DNA from: Candidatus Atribacter fermentans
Lineage (GTDB): Bacteria > Atribacterota > Atribacteria > Atribacterales > Atribacteraceae
Direction of reading: 5' to 3'
NCBI GenBank assembly: GCA_012517485.1
Contig: JAAYUT010000271.1
Coordinates: 1 to 5,382 of the forward strand
DNA length: 5,382 bases
Shown piece after piece: positions 1 through 5,382 of this stretch. The translations under genes were made by a program, and so were the position numbers. Below the pieces are notes generated by a model. The model made no database searches and was not told where the DNA came from. It worked only from the letters and a program-made list of their open reading frames with translations. Position 1 is the stretch's first letter. Each line of letters starts with the position of its first letter.

Positions 1-130
1 ACCTATTTCCAGATTTGCTACTCCTGAAGAGTTGGCAAAGTTCATTGTATTTATTTGTTCACCTCTTGCTTCTTATTGTATTGGTTCATCTTATTATTTT
101 GATGGGGGTGTTATTAAGTCAGTTTTGTAA
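1..130 (+). CDS. Short-chain dehydrogenase/reductase, C-terminal fragment (5' end outside window)
   Basis: This is the last 42 codons of a gene that enters from the left edge, read from base 2 and ending in TAA at 128-130. The translated tail contains R-F-A-T-P-E-E-L-A-K, then F-I-C-S-P-L-A-S-Y-C-I-G and F-D-G-G. This matches the end of classical short-chain dehydrogenases: 'GR-x-x-x-PEE(V/L)A', then 'FL-x-S-x-x-A-S-Y-x-x-G', then '(V)DGG'. The family uses NAD(P)(H) to oxidise alcohols or reduce ketones; members of this subgroup are often annotated as 3-oxoacyl-ACP reductase or sugar/polyol dehydrogenase. The Rossmann glycine motif and the Ser-Tyr-Lys catalytic residues lie outside the window, so the substrate cannot be inferred. 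The gene converges on the importer operon, so the two are separate transcription units. Family assignment is fairly sure; specific function is unknown. Confidence 0.8.
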   Translation, partial: PISRFATPEELAKFIVFICSPLASYCIGSSYYFDGGVIKSVL

Positions 131-176
131 AAAACCATATACAGATTTGAAAAATCCAGCCCAATAAAAGATTCGT

Positions 177-220
177 TCTCTTTTTATCCTCTCCTACTAG
201 GGAGAGAGGATAAAAAGAGA
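177..220. repeat. Perfect 17-bp-stem hairpin, possible bidirectional terminator or interspersed element
   Basis: Positions 177-193 (TCTCTTTTTATCCTCTC) are exactly complementary to 204-220, with a 10-nt loop at 194-203. The hairpin starts 46 bases after the dehydrogenase stop codon. Being symmetric, it would form in RNA from either strand and could end or protect both convergent transcripts. Neither side has an immediate T-run, although TAGTTTTT follows at about 225-232. The core around the loop (TCTCC...GGGAGA) resembles the smaller hairpin at 304-324, so this may instead be one member of a dispersed repeat family. Confidence 0.6.
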
Positions 221-267
221 GGTGTAGTTTTTGGTATTATTTCCAAATTTTGTTATTGAAAAATAAC

Positions 268-283
268 CTGGATTTCAATCCAG
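268..283. repeat. Small perfect hairpin
   Basis: CTGGATT at 268-274 is complementary to AATCCAG at 277-283. A tight 2-nt turn separates them, or a 4-nt loop if the innermost pair opens. It lies between the long hairpin and the next small hairpin. Function is unknown; the symmetry alone is what I see. Confidence 0.35.
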
Positions 284-303
284 TCTTTCACCCTCATTCT
301 CAC

Positions 304-324
304 CTTCTCCCAACAAGGGAGAAG
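304..324. repeat. Small hairpin of the TCTCCC/GGGAGA type
   Basis: CTTCTCCC at 304-311 pairs perfectly with GGGAGAAG at 317-324 across a 5-nt loop (AACAA). It is preceded by a pyrimidine-rich CCCTCATTCTCAC tract. This arrangement is typical of interspersed 'CTCTCCC-loop-GGGAGAG' elements found in many bacterial genomes. The core resembles the loop-proximal part of the hairpin at 177-220. Confidence 0.5.
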
Positions 325-335
325 TAACTCTGGCT

Positions 336-378
336 CGTCATTGCGAGACCTCGTTATTTGAGGTCGTGGCAATCTCAT
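336..378 (+). repeat. Stem-loop repeat, copy A (plus orientation)
   Basis: The copy begins CGTCATTGCGAG (336-347) and ends with GGCAATCTCAT (368-378). The outer stem is ATTGC (340-344) with GCAAT (369-373). The inner stem is GACCTC (347-352) with GAGGTC (360-365), closing a 7-nt loop. The flanks extend the fold: TGGCTCGT (331-338) pairs with ATGAGCCA (377-384) with one G-T wobble, so the imperfect hairpin spans about 331-384. The ends match the 'TCATTGCGAG ... GCAATCTC' type of interspersed bacterial repeat. Copies B and C lie within 170 bases in the opposite orientation. Confidence 0.65.
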
Positions 379-429
379 GAGCCATCTTTTATTATTTGTA
401 GGATTGAGTAATTGTGGAATTGGAATGAA

Positions 430-477
430 TGAGATTCTTGTAATGCCCGATAGAAAACATCGGACTCCTCAGAATGA
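430..477 (-). repeat. Stem-loop repeat, copy B (minus orientation, diverged)
   Basis: Read on the minus strand this copy starts TCATTCTGAGGAG (477 down to 465) and ends AAGAATCTCA (439 down to 430). The outer stem is ATTCT with AGAAT (plus-strand positions 434-438 and 471-475). The inner stem is CCGAT (447-451) with ATCGG (459-463) around a 7-nt loop. It shares the TCATT start and AATCTCA end with copy A, but its outer stem has changed on both sides in a matching way. It is the 'TCATTCTGAGG ... AGAATCTC' variant of the same layout. Confidence 0.6.
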
Positions 478-490
478 TAAACTGGACGGC

Positions 491-542
491 AGAGATTGCC
501 AAGTCGTCCAACCAAAAGCCAGTTAGACTCCTTGCAATGACG
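491..542 (-). repeat. Stem-loop repeat, copy C (minus orientation)
   Basis: Read on the minus strand this copy starts CGTCATTGCAAGGAG (542 down to 528) and ends GGCAATCTCT (500 down to 491). The outer stem is ATTGC (495-499) with GCAAT (534-538). The inner stem is GTCCAAC (506-512) with GTTAGAC (522-528), seven pairs including one wobble, closing a 9-nt loop. Its ends are nearly the same as those of copy A in reverse orientation, while the inner sequence differs completely. It begins about 57 bases past the stop codon of the last importer gene and may form part of that transcript's 3' end. Confidence 0.65.
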
Positions 543-598
543 AATTTAAATAGGTATTTTCACTTACATCTCGTGGAACGATTACACGTAAAGATGAT

Positions 599-1525
599 CT
601 ATTGCTTTACATAAGGTTTATAATTAGACGGAGCAGTGGAACGTCCAACAAAGCCCGCTAAAACAAGAATCGTAATGACATATGGTAAGAGAAGAATAAT
701 TTGGGAGGGAAGAATACCGAGAGCTTGAAGTCTCATCTGTAAAGCGTCAGTTATCCCAAAGAGAAAGCTGGCTGCTAAGCACCCAAAAGGAGTCCATTTT
801 CCCAAAATCAGAGCTGCCAAAGCAATAAAACCCCTCCCACTGGTCATTCCCCAGGCAAAAAAGTTCAAATGACCAATTGAAAGAAATACACCACCAAGAC
901 TGGTTATCATACAACCTAAAATTATATAGAAATATTTATATTGATATACATTCACTCCGGAAGTATCGGCTGCTTGAGGATTTTTTCCAACAGCACGAAG
1001 GCGAAGACCCCAGTGAGTTTTATAAAGCAGAATATGAGAAAGTATAAAAATTAAAATCATAAGATAAACAAGGATATTTTGATTATTTACAATGGGACCA
1101 ATCCAGGGGATTTTTGATAAAACAGGGATACTTTTTTCTTTCAAACCAATAATCGTTTCTGATGCACCCCTTGATCCCCAAATTTTCTGACACATATAAG
1201 CGCTAAAACTTAGTCCAAAAACATTTAAACCAGTTCCTACTACAATTTGGTTTCCATGATATTTTACTGTCAAAATTGCTAATATTGCTCCCAAAACTAA
1301 ACCGGAAGCTAGTCCGACAATGATTCCCATAAAAGAACTTCCGGTTATATAGGTGGCGTATACTGCGAAAAAGGCTGAATTGAGCATGATTCCCTCTAAT
1401 CCAATGTTCACGACACCGACTCTTTCGTTAAACATGCCTCCCAGAGAAGCAAAAGCAATAGGTGTTGCCATTCTTAGTGCTGCCTGGAAAAAGCTAATAT
1501 TGATAAGAGTTACAATATTCATCAT
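599..1525 (-). CDS. Nucleoside-type ABC importer, small permease subunit
   Basis: A 308-residue polytopic inner-membrane protein of the BPD_transp_2 (branched-chain amino acid/ribose/BMP-type permease) family. It would pair with the larger permease encoded just upstream to form the channel. By eye it has about eight hydrophobic segments. Family motifs are N-I-G-L-E-G-I-M-L at residues 40-48, the cytoplasmic-loop motif from G-L-R-L-R-A-V-G at 173-180 through N-P-Q-A-A-D-T-S-G at 182-190, and a late G-R-G-F-I-A-L-A-A-L-I-L-G-K-W-x-P-F-G stretch. Length is normal for the second permease of NupQ-like systems. It is the last gene of the operon, ending in TAG at 601-599. The ATG is 1 nt after the stop of the preceding gene, with only a weak purine stretch upstream, so it probably depends on translational coupling. 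A second ATG follows at once (residue 2) and could serve as the start. The nucleoside substrate is inferred from family and neighbours. Confidence 0.93.
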   Translation of the reverse strand: MMNIVTLINISFFQAALRMATPIAFASLGGMFNERVGVVNIGLEGIMLNSAFFAVYATYITGSSFMGIIVGLASGLVLGAILAILTVKYHGNQIVVGTGLNVFGLSFSAYMCQKIWGSRGASETIIGLKEKSIPVLSKIPWIGPIVNNQNILVYLMILIFILSHILLYKTHWGLRLRAVGKNPQAADTSGVNVYQYKYFYIILGCMITSLGGVFLSIGHLNFFAWGMTSGRGFIALAALILGKWTPFGCLAASFLFGITDALQMRLQALGILPSQIILLLPYVITILVLAGFVGRSTAPSNYKPYVKQ

Positions 1526-1526
1526 C

Positions 1527-2573
1527 TTAGTTTTTCCGCCGTAAAATCACAAATTTGATAAACGAAGGAGCAGCGACCAAAATGATCACTAAAGATTGAA
1601 TAATCAAAGAAATATCTAATGGAACCTTGGTAACTCGAGTCATAGACATACCACCGGCACGTAACATTCCGAATAATATTGATGCAACAATACAACCAAA
1701 GGGGTGGAGCCGTCCCACGAGGCTCACTGCAATTCCATCCCACCCATACCCTGGTGAAAATCCTTCCACAAACCGTCCGTGGACTCCAAGGACCTCGCCG
1801 GCTCCTCCCACCCCAGCAACAAAAGCACTGAGCAAAAATGCCATAAGAATTCTTGAATGAACAGGAATTCCACGGCTTTCTGCAGCTGCTGGATTTAAAC
1901 CAACAGCGCAAACTTGATATCCCAGGTAGGTTTTAAAAAGAAAATAAAAAACCAGCAAGCTGAAACCTAAAGAAATAAGAAAAGAAGCTGAAAGCTGGGT
2001 AGGAGGTAAAATTTTAACCAAAATTGCACTGGATTGAACAGGATTGGTTTGAGCAACCCAACCAGGAGCTTTAAAGCGATAATTTACCAAATAGCTGGTA
2101 AGATGACTGGCAATGTAACTCATCATCATGGTCGTAATAACTTCGCTGGCACCGGTAAATATTTTCAATAGTGCTGGGATGAGCCCCCAAAGGGCACCGA
2201 AAATTCCACCAAGAACTAAAGAAATAATCGTATGGATTATCGGTGGAAGACCGCTAATACTCGATCCAACAACCGCAGCTGTAAAAGCACCGATTAAAAA
2301 TTGACCTTCAATGCCAATATTAAAGATTCCAGAACGAAAAGCTAAGAGAAAAGATAATGAAGTAAAAAGTATCGGGGTAGCTTGGGTAAGTGTCTGACCA
2401 ACGGCAAATTTGCTGCCAAAAGCCCCGCGAAAAAGAGCGACAAAAGCATGTAGGGGTTGATAACCGGTTATGAGAAGAATGGAAGCACTAATCAGAAAAG
2501 CTAGAGCAATTGCAATCAGTTCAGGAAGAATTGAGCTGGAAATGTCGAGGTAATTGAGAGCTCTTTTTAGCAC
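1527..2573 (-). CDS. Nucleoside-type ABC importer, large permease subunit (GTG start)
   Basis: A 348-residue integral membrane protein of the BPD_transp_2 family, equivalent to NupP (YufP)-type permeases, which likewise precede a shorter partner. After a hydrophobic first segment (about 19-36) it shows the family stretch P-L-x-A-F-x-A-L-F-R-G-A-F-G-S (40-54), F-N-I-G-I-E-G-Q (84-91), G-A-S-E-V-I-T-T-M-M-M-S-Y-I-A (141-155), the loop motif G-Y-Q-V-C-A-V-G-L-N-P-A-A-A-E-S-R-G (218-235), and G-Y-G-W-D-G-I-A-V-S-L-V-G near the end. These are the conserved regions that contact the ATPase and line the channel in this family. The start is GTG at 2573-2571, backed by a strong ribosome binding site 5 nt upstream. 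It overlaps the ATPase gene by 7 nt and ends in TAA 1 nt before the next gene, so translation is coupled on both sides. Confidence is high for the family and moderate for nucleosides as cargo. Confidence 0.94.
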   Translation of the reverse strand: MLKRALNYLDISSSILPELIAIALAFLISASILLITGYQPLHAFVALFRGAFGSKFAVGQTLTQATPILFTSLSFLLAFRSGIFNIGIEGQFLIGAFTAAVVGSSISGLPPIIHTIISLVLGGIFGALWGLIPALLKIFTGASEVITTMMMSYIASHLTSYLVNYRFKAPGWVAQTNPVQSSAILVKILPPTQLSASFLISLGFSLLVFYFLFKTYLGYQVCAVGLNPAAAESRGIPVHSRILMAFLLSAFVAGVGGAGEVLGVHGRFVEGFSPGYGWDGIAVSLVGRLHPFGCIVASILFGMLRAGGMSMTRVTKVPLDISLIIQSLVIILVAAPSFIKFVILRRKN

Positions 2574-4075
2574 GCAGTTCCTCCCATGAGCAGACCATAT
2601 TGATATTCATCAGCATCGGGAGCTAATTCTCCAATTATTTGTCCCTCGTAAAGCACGATAACTCGATCACTGATCGAGCGGATTTCATCAAGGTCAGCTG
2701 AAACTAAAAGAACACCCGAACCATTATTCTTGAGGTCGATTAATTTATTTCGTACATACTCACTTGCGGCAATATCCAATCCTCGGGTCGGCTGAGAAGC
2801 AATAGCAAGTTTTACATTTCGTGATAGTTCTCTCGCCAAAACAACCTTTTGTTGATTACCACCGCTTAAATTTTTTATTAAAGTATTTTCGTCAGGGGTA
2901 GCAATCTCAAATTCCTGAATCTTATTTTGTGAAAATTGATTTATAGCAGCCTCATTACGACTTATTAATCCTCTTCTAAAAGGGGGAAGGTCTTCAAAAC
3001 CAAGAATGAGATTGTCTTTAATTGAAAAATCAGGAACTATTCCTCGTTTTGGGCGGTCTTCGGGAATATGAGAAATTCCCATGAGAATTCTTTTTTTAGG
3101 AGGAAAATGACTAATATCTTCATTTTGAAAAAAAATTTTTCCCGTTTGGGGTTTTTTTAAACCGACTAACACATCAACCAATTCCGTTTGACCATTCCCC
3201 TCTACACCCGCAACACCAAGAATTTCATAGGCATGAATATCAAAGTTAATATTTTGTAAATTTTGATGTTTTTTACCTCCAGAAAAAGTCAATTCTCTCA
3301 CTGATAATATAATCTCGGATTGTGGAATTTTTGACTTTTCAAATGAAAAAAATACTTTACGACCAACCATCATTTCTGCTAAAGATTCAGGAGTTGCCTC
3401 ATCAATGGCCAGAGTACCAATTTTTTTTCCTTTGCGCAAAACGGTAACCCTATCACATATACAAAAAATTTCTTTTAATTTGTGAGAAATGAAGATGATG
3501 GTTTTTCCATTTTGGACTAATTGACGAAAGGTTTTAAAAAGCTGATCAACTTCTTGAGGCGTCAAGATAGCAGTTGGTTCATCAAAAATTAATATATCAG
3601 CACCACGATAAAGGATCTTTAAAATTTCCACTCTTTGTTGGAGTCCGATAGGTAATTCATAAATCCTCGCATTGAGGTCAATATCAAAACCGGTTTTATT
3701 TAGTAATTGTTGAAGTTCACTTCGTATTCGATTTTTATCAAGAATGAAGCCCCGGCGTAATTCTTTACCGAGCATGATGTTTTCCCATACTGTCATGTCT
3801 TCGACAAGAGTGAAATGTTGATGGACCATCCCAAGTCCAAATGTTATGGCTTGGTATGGACTGTGTATGGTAACTTCTTGACCTCGGATAAACACCTTCC
3901 CGGCATCAGGTCGATAAAGCCCATAGAGAGTGCTCATGAGTACGGTTTTACCGGCACCATTTTCACCAAGGAGACCATGAATTTCACCTTGATTAATCGT
4001 GAGATCAATATGATCATTAGCAAGAACACCAGGAAAGTATTTGGTAAACCCATAAAGTGCCAGGGCTTCACTCAT
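2567..4075 (-). CDS. Nucleoside-type ABC importer, double-domain ATP-binding subunit
   Basis: A 502-residue cytoplasmic ATPase with two fused ABC domains, the layout of RbsA/MglA and NupO (YufO)-type proteins. Domain 1 has Walker A G-E-N-G-A-G-K-T (37-44), Q-loop Q86, the signature region L-P-I-G-L-Q-Q-R (141-148), Walker B I-L-I-F-D-E-P-T-A (161-169) and switch histidine H198. Domain 2 has a degenerate Walker A, G-V-E-G-N-G-Q-T-E-L (290-299), with no P-loop lysine. It keeps an intact signature L-S-G-G-N-Q-Q-K (403-410), a Walker B region ending S-Q-P-T-R-G-L-D (427-434) without the usual Glu after Asp, and S-A-D-L-D-E (459-464) in place of an H-loop. This asymmetry is normal for the family: one of the two nucleotide sites is expected to do most of the hydrolysis. 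The gene lies 9 nt after the binding-protein gene and overlaps the permease gene by 7 nt. The ATG at 4075 fits the family N-terminus, which begins close to the first strand. Confidence 0.95.
   Translation of the reverse strand: MSEALALYGFTKYFPGVLANDHIDLTINQGEIHGLLGENGAGKTVLMSTLYGLYRPDAGKVFIRGQEVTIHSPYQAITFGLGMVHQHFTLVEDMTVWENIMLGKELRRGFILDKNRIRSELQQLLNKTGFDIDLNARIYELPIGLQQRVEILKILYRGADILIFDEPTAILTPQEVDQLFKTFRQLVQNGKTIIFISHKLKEIFCICDRVTVLRKGKKIGTLAIDEATPESLAEMMVGRKVFFSFEKSKIPQSEIILSVRELTFSGGKKHQNLQNINFDIHAYEILGVAGVEGNGQTELVDVLVGLKKPQTGKIFFQNEDISHFPPKKRILMGISHIPEDRPKRGIVPDFSIKDNLILGFEDLPPFRRGLISRNEAAINQFSQNKIQEFEIATPDENTLIKNLSGGNQQKVVLARELSRNVKLAIASQPTRGLDIAASEYVRNKLIDLKNNGSGVLLVSADLDEIRSISDRVIVLYEGQIIGELAPDADEYQYGLLMGGTAC
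2579..2585 (-). promoter_or_regulatory. Ribosome binding site for the GTG-started permease
   Basis: On the minus strand GGGAGGA lies 5 nt before the GTG at 2573. It sits inside the last codons of the ATPase gene (Met-Gly-Gly-Thr-Ala-Cys). A near-perfect Shine-Dalgarno match at good spacing decides this non-ATG start and shows how the 7-nt overlap is translated. Confidence 0.8.
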
Positions 4076-4084
4076 GAAGATACT

Positions 4085-5125
4085 CTATCCTCCAAATTCA
4101 GCTGGTCGTGGGACTATTATTTCATTTGTTTTAATCTTGGCTTGTGCTTCTAAAACTTTATCAATAACATTTTGAGGCAATGAGACAGAATGGGTGAAGC
4201 CATATTTTTCTTCCCAGAATTTTTCCTCTTCTGGAAGACGACACATTCCAACCCAACCATCGGCAACACCTTTTTCAAGGATACCACCCTGAAAAGTTCC
4301 TTCATATGCGCTTTTGATTGTTTCATATACTGCAACGTCCACTCTTTTTGTCATGCTGGCAACCATTTTATCGTTTAAATAACACTGGCAGGCATCAACT
4401 CCCATTCCAAATACTCCCCGTTCCTGGGCAGCCTCCAAAGCACCTAATCCACTCTTGCCAGCAGCAGGCCAAATAATATCTGCTCCACTATCGATTAAGC
4501 TAAAAGCTAATTCTTTTCCCTTGGTTGGGTCAGCCCAATTTCCGACAAAAACTCCTGGAAGGACTTCAGCACCAGTATTTGACCATTTCACACCTGCTTC
4601 AAAACCAACAAAAAAATCCCGAATGAGAGGTATATCCATTCCGCCTATCATACCAATTTTTTTACTCTGGCTCATATTAGCAGCAACGACACCCAGAAGG
4701 AAACTTCCTTCGTTCGCTTTGAAAAGAAGAGAGGCGACATTGGGTTGTTGAACGACCATGTCAACTAAGGCAAATTTTTGGTCAGGATACTCAGCCGCAA
4801 TCTTATTCAGAGCATCAGCTTGATCAAACCCAACACAAATAATGATTTCGTATTCTTGGGACATAGCAAAGTCGCGTTGGTATCCCTCATATTCAGCTAC
4901 TGCTTTTGGTTCGACATAATCAAATTCGACATTGAGTTCTTCCTTGGCTTGGGTAGCGCCAGCAAAAGCAATATCGTTAAAGGATTTATCTCCTAATCCA
5001 CCAGTTGCACAAATTAATCCAATTTTTTTGCCACTGGCTGCCCAAGCTTCTTGGTTGAAATTGCATAGAAGCGATACCAGAACCAATAAAAGAATGATGT
5101 AAGAAACACTGAATTTCTTATTCAA
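4085..5125 (-). CDS. BMP/PnrA-family substrate-binding protein of a nucleoside ABC importer (TTG start)
   Basis: A 346-residue exported binding protein of the BMP (Med/TmpC/PnrA) family, whose characterised members bind purine or other nucleosides. Residues 1-29 form a signal peptide: N-K-K, a hydrophobic core at about 9-20, then A-W-A (27-29), a signal peptidase I site. A cysteine at 21 follows S-L-L and does not make a normal lipobox. The mature protein shows the family opening I-G-L-I (35-38) with G-D-K-S-F-N-D (45-51), C-V-G-F-D (97-101), A-L-V-D (119-122), A-N-E-G-S-F-L-L-G (137-145), I-G-G-M-D (160-164), G-V-D-A-C-Q (242-247) and S-M-T-K-R-V-D (257-263). D122, D244 and K260 are probable ligand contacts by analogy with PnrA. 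The TTG start at 5125 is chosen because it has a ribosome binding site and because the first internal methionine (residue 88) would lose the signal peptide. It is the first gene of the operon. Another small-molecule ligand is possible. Confidence 0.94.
   Translation of the reverse strand: MNKKFSVSYIILLLVLVSLLCNFNQEAWAASGKKIGLICATGGLGDKSFNDIAFAGATQAKEELNVEFDYVEPKAVAEYEGYQRDFAMSQEYEIIICVGFDQADALNKIAAEYPDQKFALVDMVVQQPNVASLLFKANEGSFLLGVVAANMSQSKKIGMIGGMDIPLIRDFFVGFEAGVKWSNTGAEVLPGVFVGNWADPTKGKELAFSLIDSGADIIWPAAGKSGLGALEAAQERGVFGMGVDACQCYLNDKMVASMTKRVDVAVYETIKSAYEGTFQGGILEKGVADGWVGMCRLPEEEKFWEEKYGFTHSVSLPQNVIDKVLEAQAKIKTNEIIVPRPAEFGG
4088..4093 (-). promoter_or_regulatory. Ribosome binding site for the ATPase gene
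   Basis: GGAGGA on the minus strand encodes the last two glycines of the binding protein and lies 12 nt before the ATG at 4075. The spacing is longer than ideal, so initiation here may rely partly on ribosomes finishing the upstream gene (stop codon at 4087-4085). Confidence 0.6.
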
Positions 5126-5133
5126 CTTTCTTA

Positions 5134-5140
5134 CCCCCTT
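5134..5140 (-). promoter_or_regulatory. Ribosome binding site for the TTG-started binding protein
   Basis: AAGGGGG on the minus strand lies 8 nt before the TTG at 5125. It is the only purine-rich Shine-Dalgarno-like run near the 5' end of the gene and supports TTG as the true start. Confidence 0.65.
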
Positions 5141-5163
5141 GATTATTGATTATATTTTTTTTC

Positions 5164-5192
5164 ATTCTATATCAGTCTTAAAAGAAAGGCAA
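5164..5192 (-). promoter_or_regulatory. Candidate sigma-70-type promoter of the importer operon
   Basis: On the minus strand TTGCCT (5192-5187, 4 of 6 to TTGACA) and TAGAAT (5169-5164, 5 of 6 to TATAAT) are separated by exactly 17 nt. An overlapping register, TG-A-TATAGA, resembles an extended -10. Transcription would start near 5157, giving a leader of about 30 nt that includes the ribosome binding site. The region is AT-rich, so chance matches are possible, but spacing and position are both right. Confidence 0.5.
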
Positions 5193-5382
5193 TAAATCCT
5201 TTTTAATTGGTTAATTGAAGTATTTTTACTATTTGAGAAATAAGCAAATAAATTAAAAAAATTTTTTTCTGAAAGCTTTCTTGGCATTATGGACTATGAT
5301 CCCTTATTTCATTAAAATTTCTTAATGTTTTTAAACTCTTTTAATTTATATTAGTTTTTATTAATTCAAATGATATATGGGA
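5193..5382. other. AT-rich upstream region, no gene recognised
   Basis: No coding region is evident from the promoter to the right edge. Visible motifs are a direct repeat TTAATTG (5203-5209 and 5211-5217) just upstream of the -35, an A7T7 palindrome (5255-5268) that would bend DNA, the palindrome GAAAGCTTTC (5271-5280), and an inverted repeat CATTAA-6 nt-TTAATG (5310-5327). Any could bind a regulator, but in sequence this AT-rich such motifs also arise by chance. I see no purine-riboswitch-like structure in the short leader. Confidence 0.4.

Larger units (their letters stand above)
131..598. other. Convergent intergenic region rich in inverted repeats, no gene
   Basis: This 468-base stretch separates the 3' end of the plus-strand dehydrogenase from the 3' end of the minus-strand importer operon. 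I see no credible coding region in it. It holds a long perfect hairpin (177-220), two small hairpins (268-283 and 304-324) and three copies of a stem-loop repeat (about 336-378, 430-477 and 491-542), listed separately. Positions 131-176, 221-267, 385-429 and 543-598 show nothing I can name. Such 3'-to-3' gaps often collect interspersed repeats and hairpins that end transcription from both sides. I see no classic hairpin followed directly by a T-run for either transcript. Confidence 0.75.

Noticed and set aside
331..542. Possible CRISPR array
   Set aside because: The three copies are in mixed orientation, differ in length and internal sequence, and lack regular spacers, so they are stem-loop repeats rather than CRISPR repeats.
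546..598. Intrinsic terminator directly after the last importer gene
   Set aside because: No GC-rich hairpin followed by a T-run occurs in these bases on the minus strand. Termination, if hairpin-driven, must use the repeats further on.
1522..1911. A 129-codon minus-strand reading frame rich in Arg, Cys and Trp
   Set aside because: It lies entirely within the large permease in another frame, has an unnatural composition, and the permease frame carries clear family motifs throughout.
3815..4153. A 112-codon plus-strand reading frame
   Set aside because: It is antisense to the ATPase and the end of the binding protein, has no recognisable domain, and looks like a shadow of conserved coding sequence.
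4190..4996. Several plus-strand frames of 62-98 codons opposite the binding-protein gene
   Set aside because: All are antisense to a well-supported gene, with no motifs and no ribosome binding evidence I could see.
5126..5163. Possible purine riboswitch in the operon leader
   Set aside because: The predicted leader is only about 30 nt and AT-rich, with no three-way junction or conserved purine-aptamer segments visible.

Overview
The window looks like a piece of an AT-rich, probably anaerobic bacterial chromosome. Its main content is one complete four-gene ABC importer operon on the minus strand (599-5125), of the BMP/PnrA nucleoside-uptake type. The genes run in transcription order: substrate-binding protein, double ATPase, large permease, small permease. 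This is the gene order known for the B. subtilis NupNOPQ (YufNOPQ) and related systems. The taxon cannot be fixed from the sequence. The binding protein has a signal peptidase I-like site and no lipobox, and the interspersed repeats are of the 'TCATTGCGAG...GCAATCTC' type. Both would suit a diderm anaerobe (Atribacterota-like or similar), but this is inference.

Layout from left to right. Positions 1-130 hold the last 42 codons of a plus-strand short-chain dehydrogenase/reductase that begins outside the window. Positions 131-598 are a convergent (3'-to-3') intergenic stretch with no gene. It is packed with inverted repeats: a perfect 17-bp-stem hairpin, two smaller hairpins, and three diverged copies of one stem-loop element, one in plus and two in minus orientation. 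Positions 599-5125 are the importer operon. Its genes are almost seamless: a 9-nt gap, then a 7-nt overlap, then a 1-nt gap. Positions 5126-5382 are the AT-rich upstream region, with a ribosome binding site, a credible sigma-70-type promoter and some short symmetric motifs, but no gene.

How the genes work together. The exported binding protein should capture a nucleoside (or a related small ligand) outside the inner membrane. It delivers the ligand to a channel formed by the two different permeases. The single 502-residue protein with two ATPase domains powers transport. All four are needed for one importer, which fits their tight translational coupling. Two of the four start codons are not ATG (TTG for the binding protein, GTG for the large permease), and each is backed by a clear Shine-Dalgarno sequence.

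I see no new biological system here. The coding part is a conventional transporter. The most interesting non-coding observation is the cluster of three stem-loop repeat copies, whose outer stem keeps its pairing while its bases change.
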